Assembly (NCBI GenBank): GCA_026119935.1
Contig: JALRMH010000069.1
Coordinates: 1-64,000 of the forward strand
Origin: Endothia cerciana
Lineage: Eukaryota > Ascomycota > Sordariomycetes > Diaporthales > Cryphonectriaceae
Length of the DNA stretch: 64,000 nucleotides
Direction: 5' to 3'
The position numbers and the translations under genes are program-made. Positions 32,875 to 43,530 of the stretch are shown here, piece after piece. Below the pieces are notes generated by a model, which was given only the letters and a program-made list of their open reading frames with translations, was not told where the DNA came from and did not search any database. Numbering within the stretch: position 1 is the stretch's first letter; the number at the start of each line of letters is the position of its first letter.

Positions 32875-33998
32875 ATGGACTGCGCCGATACGATCGTCCA
32901 AAACCTTCCAGAGGTGCTGGCCCAGAACCTGGCAGACCGGGGAGATGTCTTCCTGGCCAGGCGTACCACGGCAGGGCGGCCCTTGGTGGCCCTGGCCATG
33001 GATGCCCGACCCCCTGACGTGTCACAGCGCCCCCCAGGCCGTGTCGCGAGGCGCATGTCGTACACCGCAACCTCAGAGACAGACCCGTACTCCCTGAAAC
33101 AGGACAGCATGGGCCGCTCCCCAAGAAATGATGAGTATGTTCTTAAAGATGCGCTGTCCCGTCCCCGTTCGTTCCGGACCAGGAGGCCGGACCACATGCC
33201 CGGCGCCCACGATATACCAATGAAATCGGGAAGTGAAAGAGGTGAGCGGAGGCTGTTCCTCAGCGGCCAGGATGAGGACTGGGGAAGCGATTCGTCGGCA
33301 GATGCTGAGGCTGGGATGTCGTCGCCGTCCGTCCGGACCCGACAGCAGTCTACCGCCACCGCGGCCACGTCTATCGACGTCGTGGTCGGGCCCGGAGGAC
33401 GAGGGGCAGGAGGGTGCGCGCCGGCTGTAGGCAGTCCGCAGAGGGGGGCGGCCGCGCGCTTTTGTGGGGCCGAGGGAGGGAGCTGGGTCGACCTCGAGCC
33501 TGAGGTGCTGCACCGGGGAGAGGGAGAGGGCGAGGGCCGGGGAGGGTTCGGGACGTCGAGAGCTTCTGGCGAGCAGCGCCAGGGTTGCGGGAGCGAGGCA
33601 GTGGGCTCTGTGAGGGGCGACCGGCCTGAACAGACGCAGCAGCAGCAGCCCCTGGTACAGGTCCCCCGGAGGTCGTCATCGCTGAGCCATCAAGCTGCGA
33701 CCGTCATTCGGGGCGAGAGTGCACATGCTCGAAAACCATCGACCCACAATTCCGCCCAGGAGCTAGCCTCACAACTGACATCTCAGAAACCACCTTGCCA
33801 GCTACCTCCGCACCGTTCTTCTCCGCAGAGCTGTTGGGGCGAAGGCGAGGCACCATTAGAACCCGCCGTACCCACCGGCCGCCGTCAACCACCTTGCAAC
33901 CTCCGAGTCGACCCGTCGCTGGTAGCTATTGATCAGCTCTCACTCCCTCCTCTCTCTGCCACGGGCCTCGCGCATCGCGACGCTCCGCCCAGCTATCG

Positions 33999-34052
<54 letters not shown>

Positions 34053-35382
34053 ACTACTACAACAACAACAACAACAACAACAACAACAGCAGCATCTCAA
34101 GCCTCAGAAGTCGCAGAGTGGCGCCAGCATGCCTAGACTCACCCGCCTCAACACCTGGCTGGCGTCGAGCAGTGGCGCTCAGCCTCTCCCCTCCGACCTC
34201 CTCAGCCCCTCGTCACCGAACGGCATGTCCCCCATCACCAACATTCGCGTCTCTGGCGAGGTTCTCGAGAACCTGCGCGTCATCGTCTCCAACTTCCCCG
34301 ACATCCCGCTCCTCACCAGCTGCCTGACCGTCCAGACCATCCGCAGCTATTCCCGAAAGCTGAGGCGCGGCGGCTTCGTCCACGAGCACGCCCCGGCCCG
34401 CTTCTCTGACGAGCACCCGTCCGGTGTCCCCCAGTCCCCCAGCTCCCCCGAGATGCCCTCCATGAACCGAAAGGCGTCCCTGGGCAACCTGAGGCTGGTG
34501 AGCTCCCTGCGCGGGAGGTTCAGCAGCCGCTTCGGGCATGCTGCTACCTCTCCTGCCCTCCACGAGGACGGCGAGCGCCCGTGGGCCTCACCCGATCCCC
34601 GCATTCTCGCCCTCGGGTCCGACACCACGCCCTCCCGTTCAGCCGGCACCCGGGGCGAGGTCTGCGTCGATGCGCTCCGCACCATCTTTCCCGACGGTAC
34701 CACCTACCTCCTCGATTATCTGTACGCCCACGTCATCGCCTACAACTACATCAACTCGCTCATCGGTGGCCTGCCTCACCTACAGCAGGGCGGTGGCTCC
34801 CCTCGCCTCCTCGGCAACCTGCCCATGGGGCTACCCGCAGGCGTCACTAGTCTTGCCGACCTGCAGATGCACCCCGACGCCAGCGAGACGGTCATCCGCG
34901 ACTTCCACCAGAACGTTGCCACCGTGGCCTCCAGGACTGTCGTCCCCTCCAAGGCGGCCGCAATGCTTGGCCTCGGCTCGACCGCCCTGAGCCCGCCCGT
35001 CAGGCCAGCCCCCGGCTCCCGCGGCGAGGGCACGGGCAAGGGCAAGGGCAAGGGTAAGGGTAAGGGTAAGGGTAAGGGCAAGGGCAAGGGCAAGGGCAAG
35101 GGCAAGGGCAAGGGCAAGGGCAACCCCCCCAAGACCAGCCCTGCTACCGCATCATTTGCCCCGTCTCCCGAGTCGGAGCGCGCCATGCACGACCTGCGTG
35201 ACGATATCGCCCTGAACATCTTCCGCCTCGTCGAGACGATCGACTTCTCGTCCGCAATGATCCACCTGTCCGAGGAGGAGCAGGATGCCATCATCATAGG
35301 CACCAGCGGCAAGCCGCTGGAGCCCATGTTCATGCGCGCCCTGTGCGAGGTTGTGCGCTGCTACGAGGAGCTCCACGGTTAG
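32875..35382 (+). CDS. Uncharacterised 835-aa protein with poly-Q and Gly-Lys repeats
   Basis: A single open frame. The frame extends upstream to 32770 through a T-rich, hydrophobic-looking stretch, but the ATG at 32875 (MDCADTIVQNLPEVL) fits a conserved-looking start. Layout: an ordered N-terminal ~60 residues; a long disordered Ser/Gly/Arg-rich part; poly-Gln at about residues 376-410 (CAG then CAA codons). A folded region with helix-like segments follows (about residues 445-690: ISGEVLENLRVIVSNFPD-like, TIFPDGTTYLLDYLYAHVIA). A Gly-Lys run (about 35036-35123) and a conserved C-terminal block (DLRDDIALNIFRLVETIDFS ending CEVVRCYEELHG) complete it. No known domain is recognised. It is likely a soluble protein of Sordariomycetes. 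Confidence 0.75.
33998..34092 (+). repeat. Poly-glutamine CAG/CAA tract
   Basis: About 17 CAG codons followed by about 12 mostly CAA/CAG codons, with a brief CTACTACA break, inside the 835-aa ORF. Other frames of the same DNA would give poly-Ser or poly-Asn. Confidence 0.9.
35034..35123 (+). repeat. (GGCAAG/GGTAAG)n hexanucleotide repeat coding Gly-Lys
   Basis: About 15 hexamers encode alternating Gly and Lys. Four consecutive copies near 35053-35077 are GGTAAG, the consensus of a strong 5' splice site. Confidence 0.9.
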
Positions 35383-35929
35383 GCCCGGCACCACCCCCGC
35401 CCACCTTGCGGCTCCCAGCGGCCCGCAACCCTGCCGTGCAAAAGAACGGCCTACAACTCCACCGCGCCACGGGTGGACACACGACCTCTTCTTCCTGTCG
35501 CCGGGGGGGGGGGGGGCGCGTATCTGGAGACATTTATGCCTCCGGCCTCATTGTGTAACTATTTTGTAATCTCGACAAGATTCTCGGCTCGTCACGGCCC
35601 GGGCTGACGTCGGGCTTTTCGTTTCCCATCGCAACACCCGCTTGGATCGCCCTTTCACCTTCTGGATGTTTATGGATCCTACTGACACGCACGGCCTTGC
35701 GGCCTTGGATGCAGAGCCACCAAGGTCTGCGTTCGACACGACTTGATTTCTACGACGTTTCTCCTTCTCGGCCCCGCCATGGGGGCCACCACTCCAGCTT
35801 CGCGACACGATACAACATATTTACTACACCTTCTGCCCACAAATCTCCCCACACCAATATTCTTATTTATTCTTCAGATCCCCCTCCCCCAATGGCATCT
35901 CTCAAGCCATCTGTGCGAAAGAATTTTTT

Positions 35930-35960
<31 letters not shown>

Positions 35961-37109
35961 GGAAACAGGGAGAAGGATCAGATCACCACCGCCAACTAAC
36001 CTTCGGATCTTCACACCCCGTCGGCGCTGCCCACGGGTGTCGTCTCCATCTCTCGGCGGCTGGATGGATCCTTTGGCGTGTCGGAGTTTCTCAGCAGCAG
36101 GATGATTTTCGGGTCCTTCGGCCTCTCCTATTTGTTTCTCTTTTCTCCCTTCTCGGCGTTTCCCGGCCTGCGCCAATGCGTTCCGCGCTCTCCGCGCATG
36201 ACGACAAGTGACCCAGTTGAGAACCTGGTGGCGATGGCAGGGTCGATGCCGCCGTCTCAACGGGCGGGCTTGGGTTGCGGAGGTGGTATGATGTCGGACG
36301 GGTGTGGGCAACGACCTCTGGGCTGTGGGTGATGGCTGGACGACCGTTGGCCGGCCTGGAGGGCCTACGGCCCCCGGGCGATGATGCACACACACTCCCT
36401 ACCTCTCGACGACCACGCTCACCTCACCCACCGGCTCTCATTTCCTTTCTTTTCCGACGGCCCGACAGCCGGTGCCCCTCATTAGTGTCGTCACTTCTTT
36501 CTCACGACGAGGAGAGAGAACTTTCCACACACAACGAGAGGGCACCCGGCCGGGCCCTTCCCTTGTCGTCTCATTCCTTCTTGTGCCCGGGTCAGGGAGT
36601 CGGTAGGCAGGGGATCGGCATGGAGGAAGGACGGACCAGCTCGGGGCTCGGGACGGGCTTGGTGTATCGGCCCTGGTCCACCTCGTCTCGTGGAGGGATC
36701 AGTGGTGGATAACACGGAGGAACCGGCGTGCTGCGGTAGATAACCTCTCCCCCCCCCCCCCGGCTACTACAAAGAAAAAAGAAGAAGAAAAAAGGTAGAA
36801 GAAGCACGGCGCAGGGGCTCGAGACCATCGAGACCGAGACCCTGCTGGGGTGCAGGGAATAATGACAAAAGTGATTCCTTTGCTATTATGTCCTCTTCTG
36901 CTGCTGCTGTGACGTGACGTGACGTGACGTGACGTGACGTGACGTGACGTGACGTGAGAAAGCGGAACCTCGCCCGGTCCGGGCACAGGGACGCCCTGTA
37001 CACATACATCTTGCACAGCCCTCGGACCAGGGGCGCGCGGCTGCACACGGCTGGGAAACAACTGTATCGATATGGCATGAAGATGGGCTAGCGATGTACT
37101 GTTACAGCC
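35383..37109. other. Convergent intergenic region
   Basis: It lies between the 835-aa gene (+) and the membrane-protein gene (-). It contains a G run (about 35504-35515), a poly-A run of about 24 (35937-35960), a C run (about 36750-36759) and the GACGT repeat. Short ORFs show no similarity. Confidence 0.5.
36910..36955. repeat. (GACGT)n microsatellite
   Basis: Nine tandem copies of a pentamer in which each junction creates a TGACGT motif (CRE/ATF half-site-like). It lies 150 bases downstream of the stop of the membrane-protein gene on its own strand. Confidence 0.95.
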
Positions 37110-38619
37110 CTACCGGCCCCTCAGGGCAGAGATCCCGACGGTCCCCATGCTCGTCTCCAGCTGCACCTCGTACTCGACGGAGTCGTCAGAAGGGAACGTC
37201 CTCCTCAGCACCCTCCCGTACTGTCCCTTCTCGAGCGAGTCGTCCACGCCGCTCACGCCGCCGCTCACGCTGCCGCTCACGCTGCCGCTCGTGCCCGGCC
37301 AGCTCTCCTCCGCCGCACTCCGGCCGCCGTCCGCCGAACCGCCGCCGGCGCTCCCCCCCCGGCTGCCCCCCCGGCTGCCGGCCCCGCTGCCGGCCCCGCT
37401 GCCGCCCCCCGTGTCCCCTCCTCGCCCGGCCGAGCCGGCGGCGCCGGCGTCGTCGTCCTTCCCGCCCGGGGAGGGCGCCACCACCCTCCCGCCGCTCTTC
37501 AGCTCGGTGACGCGGGCGTTGCTGAGGGCCAGCAGCCCGGCGCTGGTGAGGAGCAGCACGAGCAGGACCAGGTTCCCGGCCTGGGTCGCGTTGCCGCTCA
37601 CCGAGGCGACCAGGTAGACGAGCACCTTGGCGGCGGCCTCGAGGTAGCCCTCGGCGTGGGTCTTGGGCCGCAGCCAGACGGTGGTGGTGAGCGCGTAGAG
37701 GTCCGTGTTCAGGCCGTGCAGCACGACGGCGGTCGTCGGGTCCAGGGTGACGGTGTACTGGGTGATCCGTGGGGGGGGCTCCTCGGCGACGGGCTCCTGG
37801 GTGAAGGGGGAAGGCAGGGCGGCGGGCTTGGGCCGCGAGCGGGACTTGATGACGGCGATGTTGAGGATGCGCGACAGCATCAGCGCGAGCATGAGGGCCA
37901 GCGCCCACCCTGTGAGAGAGAGAGGTTTCCCTTCGTGAGCCTTCTTGGGGTCCCCCTTCCGGGGCGGGCGAGGGGAGGGGAGATACGCAGGTGCTAGTGG
38001 GGGGAAGGGCTTTTTTGGGGGGTGGTGGTGGTGGTGGTGGTGGTGGTGGTGGTGTGTGCTCACAGTCCTCCAGCAGGATCACGATTGCTATGGCCACACA
38101 GGTCAGGACCGGGCTGGCCAGGTACAGCAGCTGCGCGGCCCAGGTCAGGCCCTGCCCCGGCGGCCCCCCGGCGCCCGGGCCGCCGTAGACCATGCCCCTC
38201 TGCCCCCTCGCCGGCCCCCGGGCCGGCCAGCCCGGCGGCGCCGGCGGCGGCAGCCCGCCGACGTCCAGGACGACCGTCCTGCCCTCCACGGCCGAGCGCA
38301 GGATGTAGCTCACCACGGCGCGGTTCACGATCCTGTGCGCCGTGGGCCTGCCGTCGCTGCCGACCTCCACCGCGGTGAGCTGTGCGGCGCCCTCGGCGCG
38401 GGAGAGCTCGTCGGCGGCCTGCTGGTAGTGGAGCCCGGGGACCAGGAGCAGGCTGTCGAGCCACGAGGAGCCGCCGCGGAGGGCGGTCCGCTGCGCGACG
38501 GTGCTGAGGTCGGCGAGGACGAGGAGGCCCGAGGCGGACAGGTTGAAGTTTGGTATGGGCATGGTCGTCCAGCCCGGGACGAGGGGGCGGCCGAACGGGG
38601 TGACCTCGATCTCGCTCAT
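37110..38619 (-). CDS. Uncharacterised fungal membrane protein
   Basis: Exons 38619-38064 and 37909-37110 with a 154-base intron (gtgagc...cag) give 451 aa; the joint codon makes a WW pair in ILLEDWWALALML. The start MSEIEVTPFGRPLVPGW is the first ATG. The soluble N-terminal ~150 residues include RIVNRAVVSYILRSAVEGRT. Next come hydrophobic segments LLYLASPVLTCVAIAIVILL and WALALMLALMLSRILNIAVI back-to-back across the intron, and a later pair around VLVYLVASV and LVLLVLLLTSAGLLAL. The C-terminus is Gly/Ser-rich and disordered, then a short conserved end (GRVLRRTFPSDDSVEYEV). It probably has three or four membrane helices. No domain is recognised. Both the intron and the 5' flank contain GGT/CCA repeats. 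Confidence 0.75.
38021..38054. repeat. (GGT)n microsatellite in the membrane-protein intron
   Basis: About 11 units, beginning eight bases downstream of the donor site when read on the minus strand (CCA/CAC in the transcript). Confidence 0.95.
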
Positions 38620-39137
38620 CTTAGCGGCGGCGGCGGCGGCGGTGGTGGTGGTGGTGGTGGTGGTGGTGGGTGGTAGTGAGGCCACGAGGGGGCCAGCAGG
38701 TCGAAGGGGGAGGGGCGGCGCGGCCCTAGATAAATGGTTCCTCTCGTCGGCCTCCTGGGGGGGCGCTGGTGGTGTGACGTCGTCGTCGTTGTTGTTTTGG
38801 CCACCAGCTGCTGCGAGGAGAGGGGTGACAGCTCAGCCGCCTGGGACGTGAGCCCGCGCCCCGCCTGAAGGGGGGATAAGCGAGACGAAGTGAGCACAGG
38901 ATAAGGCTGGCGCCCCAGACGGCGCCGAGGTGTGATGGCCTAGGCCTGAGGATATTGGGGGCATGGTCAGATGGGCAGGTGACGAATAGGACGGTGGAGC
39001 CGGCGGCACATGATGCGCGCGGGGGGCGGGCTCATGCATGACTGCTACTGTACTGTACTGTAATGTAATGTACCGTGCATGTATGTACTATGTATGTGTG
39101 TATGTATGGCTCAGGCGATCCTACTCAGTTACATACT

Positions 39138-39215
39138 GAGGATGAGGATGAGGATGAGGACGAGGATGAGGATGAGGATGAGGATGAGGACGAGGACGAA
39201 GACGAAGACGAGGTC
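39138..39215. repeat. (GATGAG)n/(GACGAG)n repeat
   Basis: About 13 hexamer-like units in non-coding DNA; it would read as Asp-Glu in one frame, but that frame has no gene context. Confidence 0.9.
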
Positions 39216-39437
39216 GAGATAGAGTTTGGCGGGGGGAGGGGTCGGGTTAAATCCCATATCGCCAGACCCCACCGATAGTCAAGGTTGCGCTGCGTGCAGT
39301 GTGCTTATGTCAGCCACCACCGCCACACACCACCGCCACCATCACCAGAGCCTTCGTCTTTGTGGACCGCCCCAGCACAACGCGCCAGGGAATGAATGCT
39401 CTGGAGCGGGGTGGTGCGCGGCGCTGATGATAATACG

Positions 39438-39442
39438 AAGAC

Positions 39443-39486
<44 letters not shown>

Positions 39487-39572
39487 ACAGCGACGACCAC
39501 TGCTACCTACACGCGCGAAGACAGCGACGCGACACGACAAGACAAGACAAGACAAGACAAGACAAGACAAGA
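39438..39572. repeat. (ACG)n and (GACAA)n microsatellites
   Basis: An ACG trinucleotide array (39438-39486) and a GACAA pentamer array (39535-39572) in the presumed 5' UTR/promoter of the gene starting at 39647. Confidence 0.9.
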
Positions 39573-39646
39573 GGAAAACCCCCCCTTCGAGAAGAGGACC
39601 CCCGATAAGAGGACCCCCCAGACCGAGGGTTTTTCCAATCCTCGCC

Positions 39647-40796
39647 ATGCGCTCCCGCCCCGTCCGCCGGCTGCCCCTCCGGCAGCCCACGGTCCGCACC
39701 TTCACGCACGGCACCCCCTCCTCCCCCCCCCTCCCCCGGGGCCGCCCACAGCTCCCCTTCCTCTCCATCCCCTCCTCCCCTCCCTCCCGCCCCCGGCGCC
39801 GGCAGCAGCAGCACCAGCAGCAGTGGCGCTACCTCACCACCGAGCGCAGGGCCTGGATCCGCCGCGAGGTCGGCCTCGCCGCCCGCTGGACCGCCTACCT
39901 GTGGGCCATCGTCTTCTGCCTCGCCGGCGCCGCCTACGCGGTCCAGCAGGAGTTCCTGGAGCGGCGGTACCCCACCCCGCACGAGTGGTCCTTCCTGACC
40001 CGCATGCTCAAGCGCGGCGCCGAGGCCGAGAGGGCCCGGGGGGACGTCGCCGCCGAGGACTGGGTCCGGATCGTGCAGATGCTGCGGGACGTGCTCGGCC
40101 GGCTGGAGGACCCGCGGGTGGACGGCAGGGGGCTGCGGGACATGGGCGGCGGCGGCCCCGGCCCCGGCCCTGGCCAAGCCAAGGACATCTCCGCCATGCC
40201 CGAGGCCTGGAGGAGGGGTTACTACGAGGCGCTGCTGCTGTACTGCCGGGCCGCGGAGCACGTGGACGGCTGGGTCCTGGACCGGACGAGGGGCGTCGCC
40301 TTCCCGCCCGGCGTGGTCAGGGGCCCGTCGAACCCCTCCCCCAGGCCGGTCCCGCCGGGGGCCAGGTCCGCGCCGCGCGAGGAGGACTGCGTGCCCGCGG
40401 GCTTCCCGCGCCCGGGCGACGTCTACCTGAAGCTCATCCACACCGCCGGGCTCACGGCCAGGCAGCGCATGGACGCCCAGCTGTCGTACGCCGCCTGGCT
40501 CGAGTCCACGGGCTCCGCCGCGCCGGCGGCGGCCGTGTACCAGGACGCGGTGCGCACGGCGGTCGGGGCCATGGACACGCCCGACCCCGCCGTCCTCAAC
40601 CACCACCCGGACACGTTGGTGCTACACGGCGGCGGCGGTCCGGACCAGAGGCCCTCCGCCAACCTCCTAGCGTCCCTCACCGCGCTGACAACATTCAGGG
40701 CCCGCCACGGCGACGCGCCCGCCGCCCTGCCCGTGCTCGTCTCCATACTCCAGGCCCGCCGCTCCCTGGCCCCCCCCGAGGCACCACCACGGGGCC

Positions 40797-40831
<35 letters not shown>

Positions 40832-41392
40832 TCCTTCCTCGACCGCAGGGGCCCGGTCCAGAAGGCCCTCGACCTCCTCAGGCCGCCGGCATACCCGCCG
40901 CCGCCGGCGGACGGGACCCTGCCGCCCGTCCGCGACAGCAAGGAGCTCTGCGAGGAGGCAGCGCTGCACCTGCACATCGGCGAGATCATGTACACGCTCC
41001 AGGCCTCGGCGAGGGAGCAGGGCATCGCGTGGACGAGGGAGGGCGTCGACCTCGCCGAGGGGGAGCTCCACAGGCTCGCCGGCCAGGGGCGGGGGGGCCG
41101 TGCCGACGCCAGCAGGACGTGCCGGGAGTGCCTGGCGTCCGGCCTGGACAACTGGGCTACCATGGTGAGGCGGATGGTCGCCGAGGAGGAGGCGGCTGCA
41201 GGGGCACGCGGGAGGAAGCCGCCCGCGGGGTGGTGGTCCGGCCTGTGGCCTGGGAGCAAGGCGGCGGGGAGCGAGGGCAGGTGGGCCGCGGAGGAGGAGG
41301 TCGTGGCCGAGAGGACCAGGAGGGCACACGAGATATTAGAGGACCTCGAGAAGCCAAGGGCCGGCTTGATGTCTGGGCTGGTCAGGGCATAA
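39647..41392 (+). CDS. Mitochondrial TPR-like inner-membrane protein (Mgr3-like; often mislabelled MFS maltose permease)
   Basis: A single exon of 581 aa. The N-terminal ~50 residues are Arg/Ser/Pro-rich with almost no acidic residues, as in a mitochondrial presequence. Next comes the family block YLTTERRAWIRREVGLAARW, one membrane helix (WTAYLWAIVFCLAGAAYAV) and RRYPTPHEWSFLTRM. The rest is Ala/Arg-rich helical repeat, probably TPR-like, including YYEALLLYCRAAEH, RQRMDAQLSYAAWLESTG and a poly-Ala loop (about residues 385-396). In fungal databases this family is often named MFS maltose permease, yet only one helix is visible, so that name is not supported. The topology resembles Mgr3, an adaptor of the i-AAA protease, but that link is inference. 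The GC content is very high. Confidence 0.72.
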
Positions 41393-41837
41393 GGCTTGTC
41401 ATTGGGATCAGAGTAGCTATTGAGATCAGGACAGCCATCGATATCAGAACGACACAGCACACGAGAGAATGCTCCCTGCCCCCACCGGTTGCGGCGAGGA
41501 CAGTACCAAAATAAAAGAAAAATAACCATCGCAACTGCCATACCAGTTCCATCCATCCATTCTTTTTTTTCCTTCCGTCATGCCATCTGTATTGGAGCCC
41601 GGGGCTGTGGGCGCCTTGCGAGCTTGTGATGCGCTGGCGCCCTCTGCAGTCTCAGCTCTGAAGTGCAACCAGCCACCCGGCCAGACCTCGGGGCCGACGG
41701 GGACCTAGCTGGCCCAAAACAAAAAAAAAGGGGGTTTTTTTTTAATAAAAAAAAGTATAAAAAAAAGGGGGGGGGGGGGGAAGAGAGAAGAAAAATCAGC
41801 CCGACATCTCCTGTTCTGGCTGGGGTGGATGCTCCAA
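41393..41837. other. Convergent intergenic region
   Basis: 3' flanks of the TPR-like gene (+) and the Arb2-domain gene (-). It holds A, T and G homopolymers (about 41720-41780) and nothing else recognised. Confidence 0.55.
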
Positions 41838-43490
41838 TCACGCCGACCTGACCACAACCACCTTGTTCGGGTCGACATCCTCGCCGAGCTCCTTTGCCAG
41901 GTCCTCCTCCTCCTCGCGCCGCCGCGACTCCTCGCGGATGATGGACTCCAGGCCGTTGGCGTCCTCAGCCTCGCCAGCCTGGTATGCCTCGCCCTCGAGC
42001 TTCGCGCCGCCGGTCGCCTCGCCCTCCGCCTCCCAGCCGTCCTGGCTCGCGTCCTCCAGGGGCTCCTCACGTCGCCTAGGCACGACACAGGCCACGTCGT
42101 CGGGACCCCAGCGGTTAGTCGCCTCGTACTGCTCATCACTGTACGTGACGTCCATGGCCGGGTGGGCGTAGGCCGCGCCGGTCCTGTAGACCTCCGCCAT
42201 CCACGGCAGGATGTGGCCCTTGGCCCTGATCAGGGCGAGCTCGGAGTAGTAGGGCTCGCCGCAGGAGAACACGGGGCAGCCGTAGCCGGTAAAGGTGACC
42301 GTGTTAGGATTGCCGGTGCTGTTGGCGATGGGCGTGCCAACACGATCGTTGGTGTTGACGTAGGCGCGAGCCTTCTGCGGGAGGGGGTCAGCCAGCTGGG
42401 GGGGAGGGAAGGACTCCTCCCCTGCTTCTAGAGAGAAGGGGGAAAAAAAGAAGAAGAAGAAGAAGAAGAAGAGCCAACAGGAGAGGGCAGAGACGACGAC
42501 GTACCTGGCGGAGGAACTTCGCAAAGCCCTCGCTCTTCAGCTCATTGGCCCCCAGACCACCGGCCACCAGCGCCAGGCACCCGACGCGCCCATCCCAGCG
42601 GCCCCAGTTGGCGTCCAGGTACCTCTCCACGGCGACAGCGCCGTCCGAGATGCCGATGATCTCGACCTTCGCGCCCTCCTTTACCAGGGCCGTGTAGCCG
42701 AGGACGCTCTCGAACACGCACCGCACGTGCTCGTCCACGTCCCCGTTGTTCGGGATGCTGTTGATCTCGGGGTCGAACAGCAGGCCGCTGTGCACGCAGC
42801 TCTTCATCCTGACGCCCATGCTCTGGCGGTAGCACAGCGTGCGGTGGCCCTCGGGCCACCACCACTTCTCGCCCGTGTTGGCCAGCACGATGCCCACGTC
42901 GTCAAGAGCCTGTGGCGACTGCAGCAGCTTCTTGACGACAGACACCAGGCTCCCCTCGTCGATGCCGCCCGGGCCACCGATGACCCTGTGCGCGAGGACG
43001 CCGAGGTCCTGGTCGCCCTCGCCGAAGATGACGATGATGCGCTTCTTGGTCCAGAGGCACGCCGAGACCAGGATGGGGATGTGCGGGCGGCTGAACGTGG
43101 TGGTCAGGGGCAGGGCCAGCCTGGCGAGGCCGAGGTTGAACAGGCGGGAACGGATGATGTCGACGACCGCGATGGTGAAGGCGAAGCGCTGGCGGTCGTT
43201 GAAGCGCATGTTCCGGGTGAGGAAGAAGTTGAAGTAGTACTTGGGGAAGAGGATGTTGCGGATCTCGTCGCCCTCGTTGATGAAGTAGCTGGCGTGCCGT
43301 GTCAGCCCGGGCGGGGGGGAGGGGGGGGGAACCTGGGGTCTGGGTGAAGGGTATTGGGGGGGGGGGGGGAGAGAGACGGGGGTCCTGAATATCACGAGGA
43401 CGGAGGGCTGTCCAGGACTTACCCAAGCTTCTGGAGGTTGGCGGGATACTCAGGGTCCTGGGGCAGACCTGACCAGAGTCGGCGATACAT
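41838..43490 (-). CDS. Arb2-domain protein
   Basis: Exons 43490-43423, 43288-42505 and 42374-41838 keep frame and give 462 aa. Exon 1 encodes MYRRLWSGLPQDPEYPANLQ and splices into GYFINEGDEIRNI, the standard opening of the Arb2 domain. The domain continues through NDRQRFAFTIAVVDIIRSRL, IPILVSACLWTKKRIIVIFG, GIVLANTGEKWWWPEGHRTL and IIGISDGAVAVERYLDANWG (alpha/beta hydrolase-like fold; the ISDGA turn sits at the nucleophile position but has Asp rather than Ser at its centre). The C-terminus is acidic and coiled (EESRRREEEEDLAKELGED). Arb2 in fission yeast works with Argonaute in siRNA-directed heterochromatin; stand-alone fungal relatives are mostly unstudied. A GAA repeat lies in intron 2 and an AAC repeat 8 bases before the start codon. 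Confidence 0.85.
42448..42472. repeat. (AAG)n microsatellite in Arb2 intron 2
   Basis: About eight units within the 130-base intron 42375-42504. Confidence 0.9.
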
Positions 43491-43497
43491 CTTGGCG

Positions 43498-43498
43498 G

Positions 43499-43530
<32 letters not shown>
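43498..43530. repeat. (GTT)n microsatellite next to the Arb2 start codon
   Basis: Eleven units; in the sense direction these are AAC repeats ending only 8 bases before the ATG at 43490, so they lie in the 5' UTR. Confidence 0.92.

Larger units (their letters stand above)
38620..39646. promoter_or_regulatory. Divergent promoter region with microsatellites
   Basis: This ~1-kb region separates the start of the membrane-protein gene (-) from the mitochondrial TPR-like gene (+). It contains (GGC)/(GGT) repeats at about 38624-38670 right at the minus-strand start, an ACTGT/AATGT repeat (39045-39072), a GATGAG/GACGAG repeat (39138-39215), an ACG repeat (39438-39486) and a GACAA repeat (39535-39572) 75 bases before the plus-strand ATG. 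No ORF is supported. Confidence 0.6.

Noticed and set aside
37186..38685. 499-codon minus-strand open frame as one exon
   Set aside because: After the first 185 codons it reads through an intron and then an Arg/Pro-rich shadow; splicing at 38063/37910 restores the hydrophobic and conserved sequence.
39138..39215. Acidic Asp/Glu repeat protein
   Set aside because: The open frame is just a GATGAG microsatellite with no start context or flanking coding sequence.
39226..41514. 762-codon plus-strand open frame overlapping the TPR-like gene
   Set aside because: It is a shadow frame produced by very high GC content: Arg/Pro/Gly only, starting in repeats. The frame at 39647-41392 has the presequence, membrane helix and family motifs.
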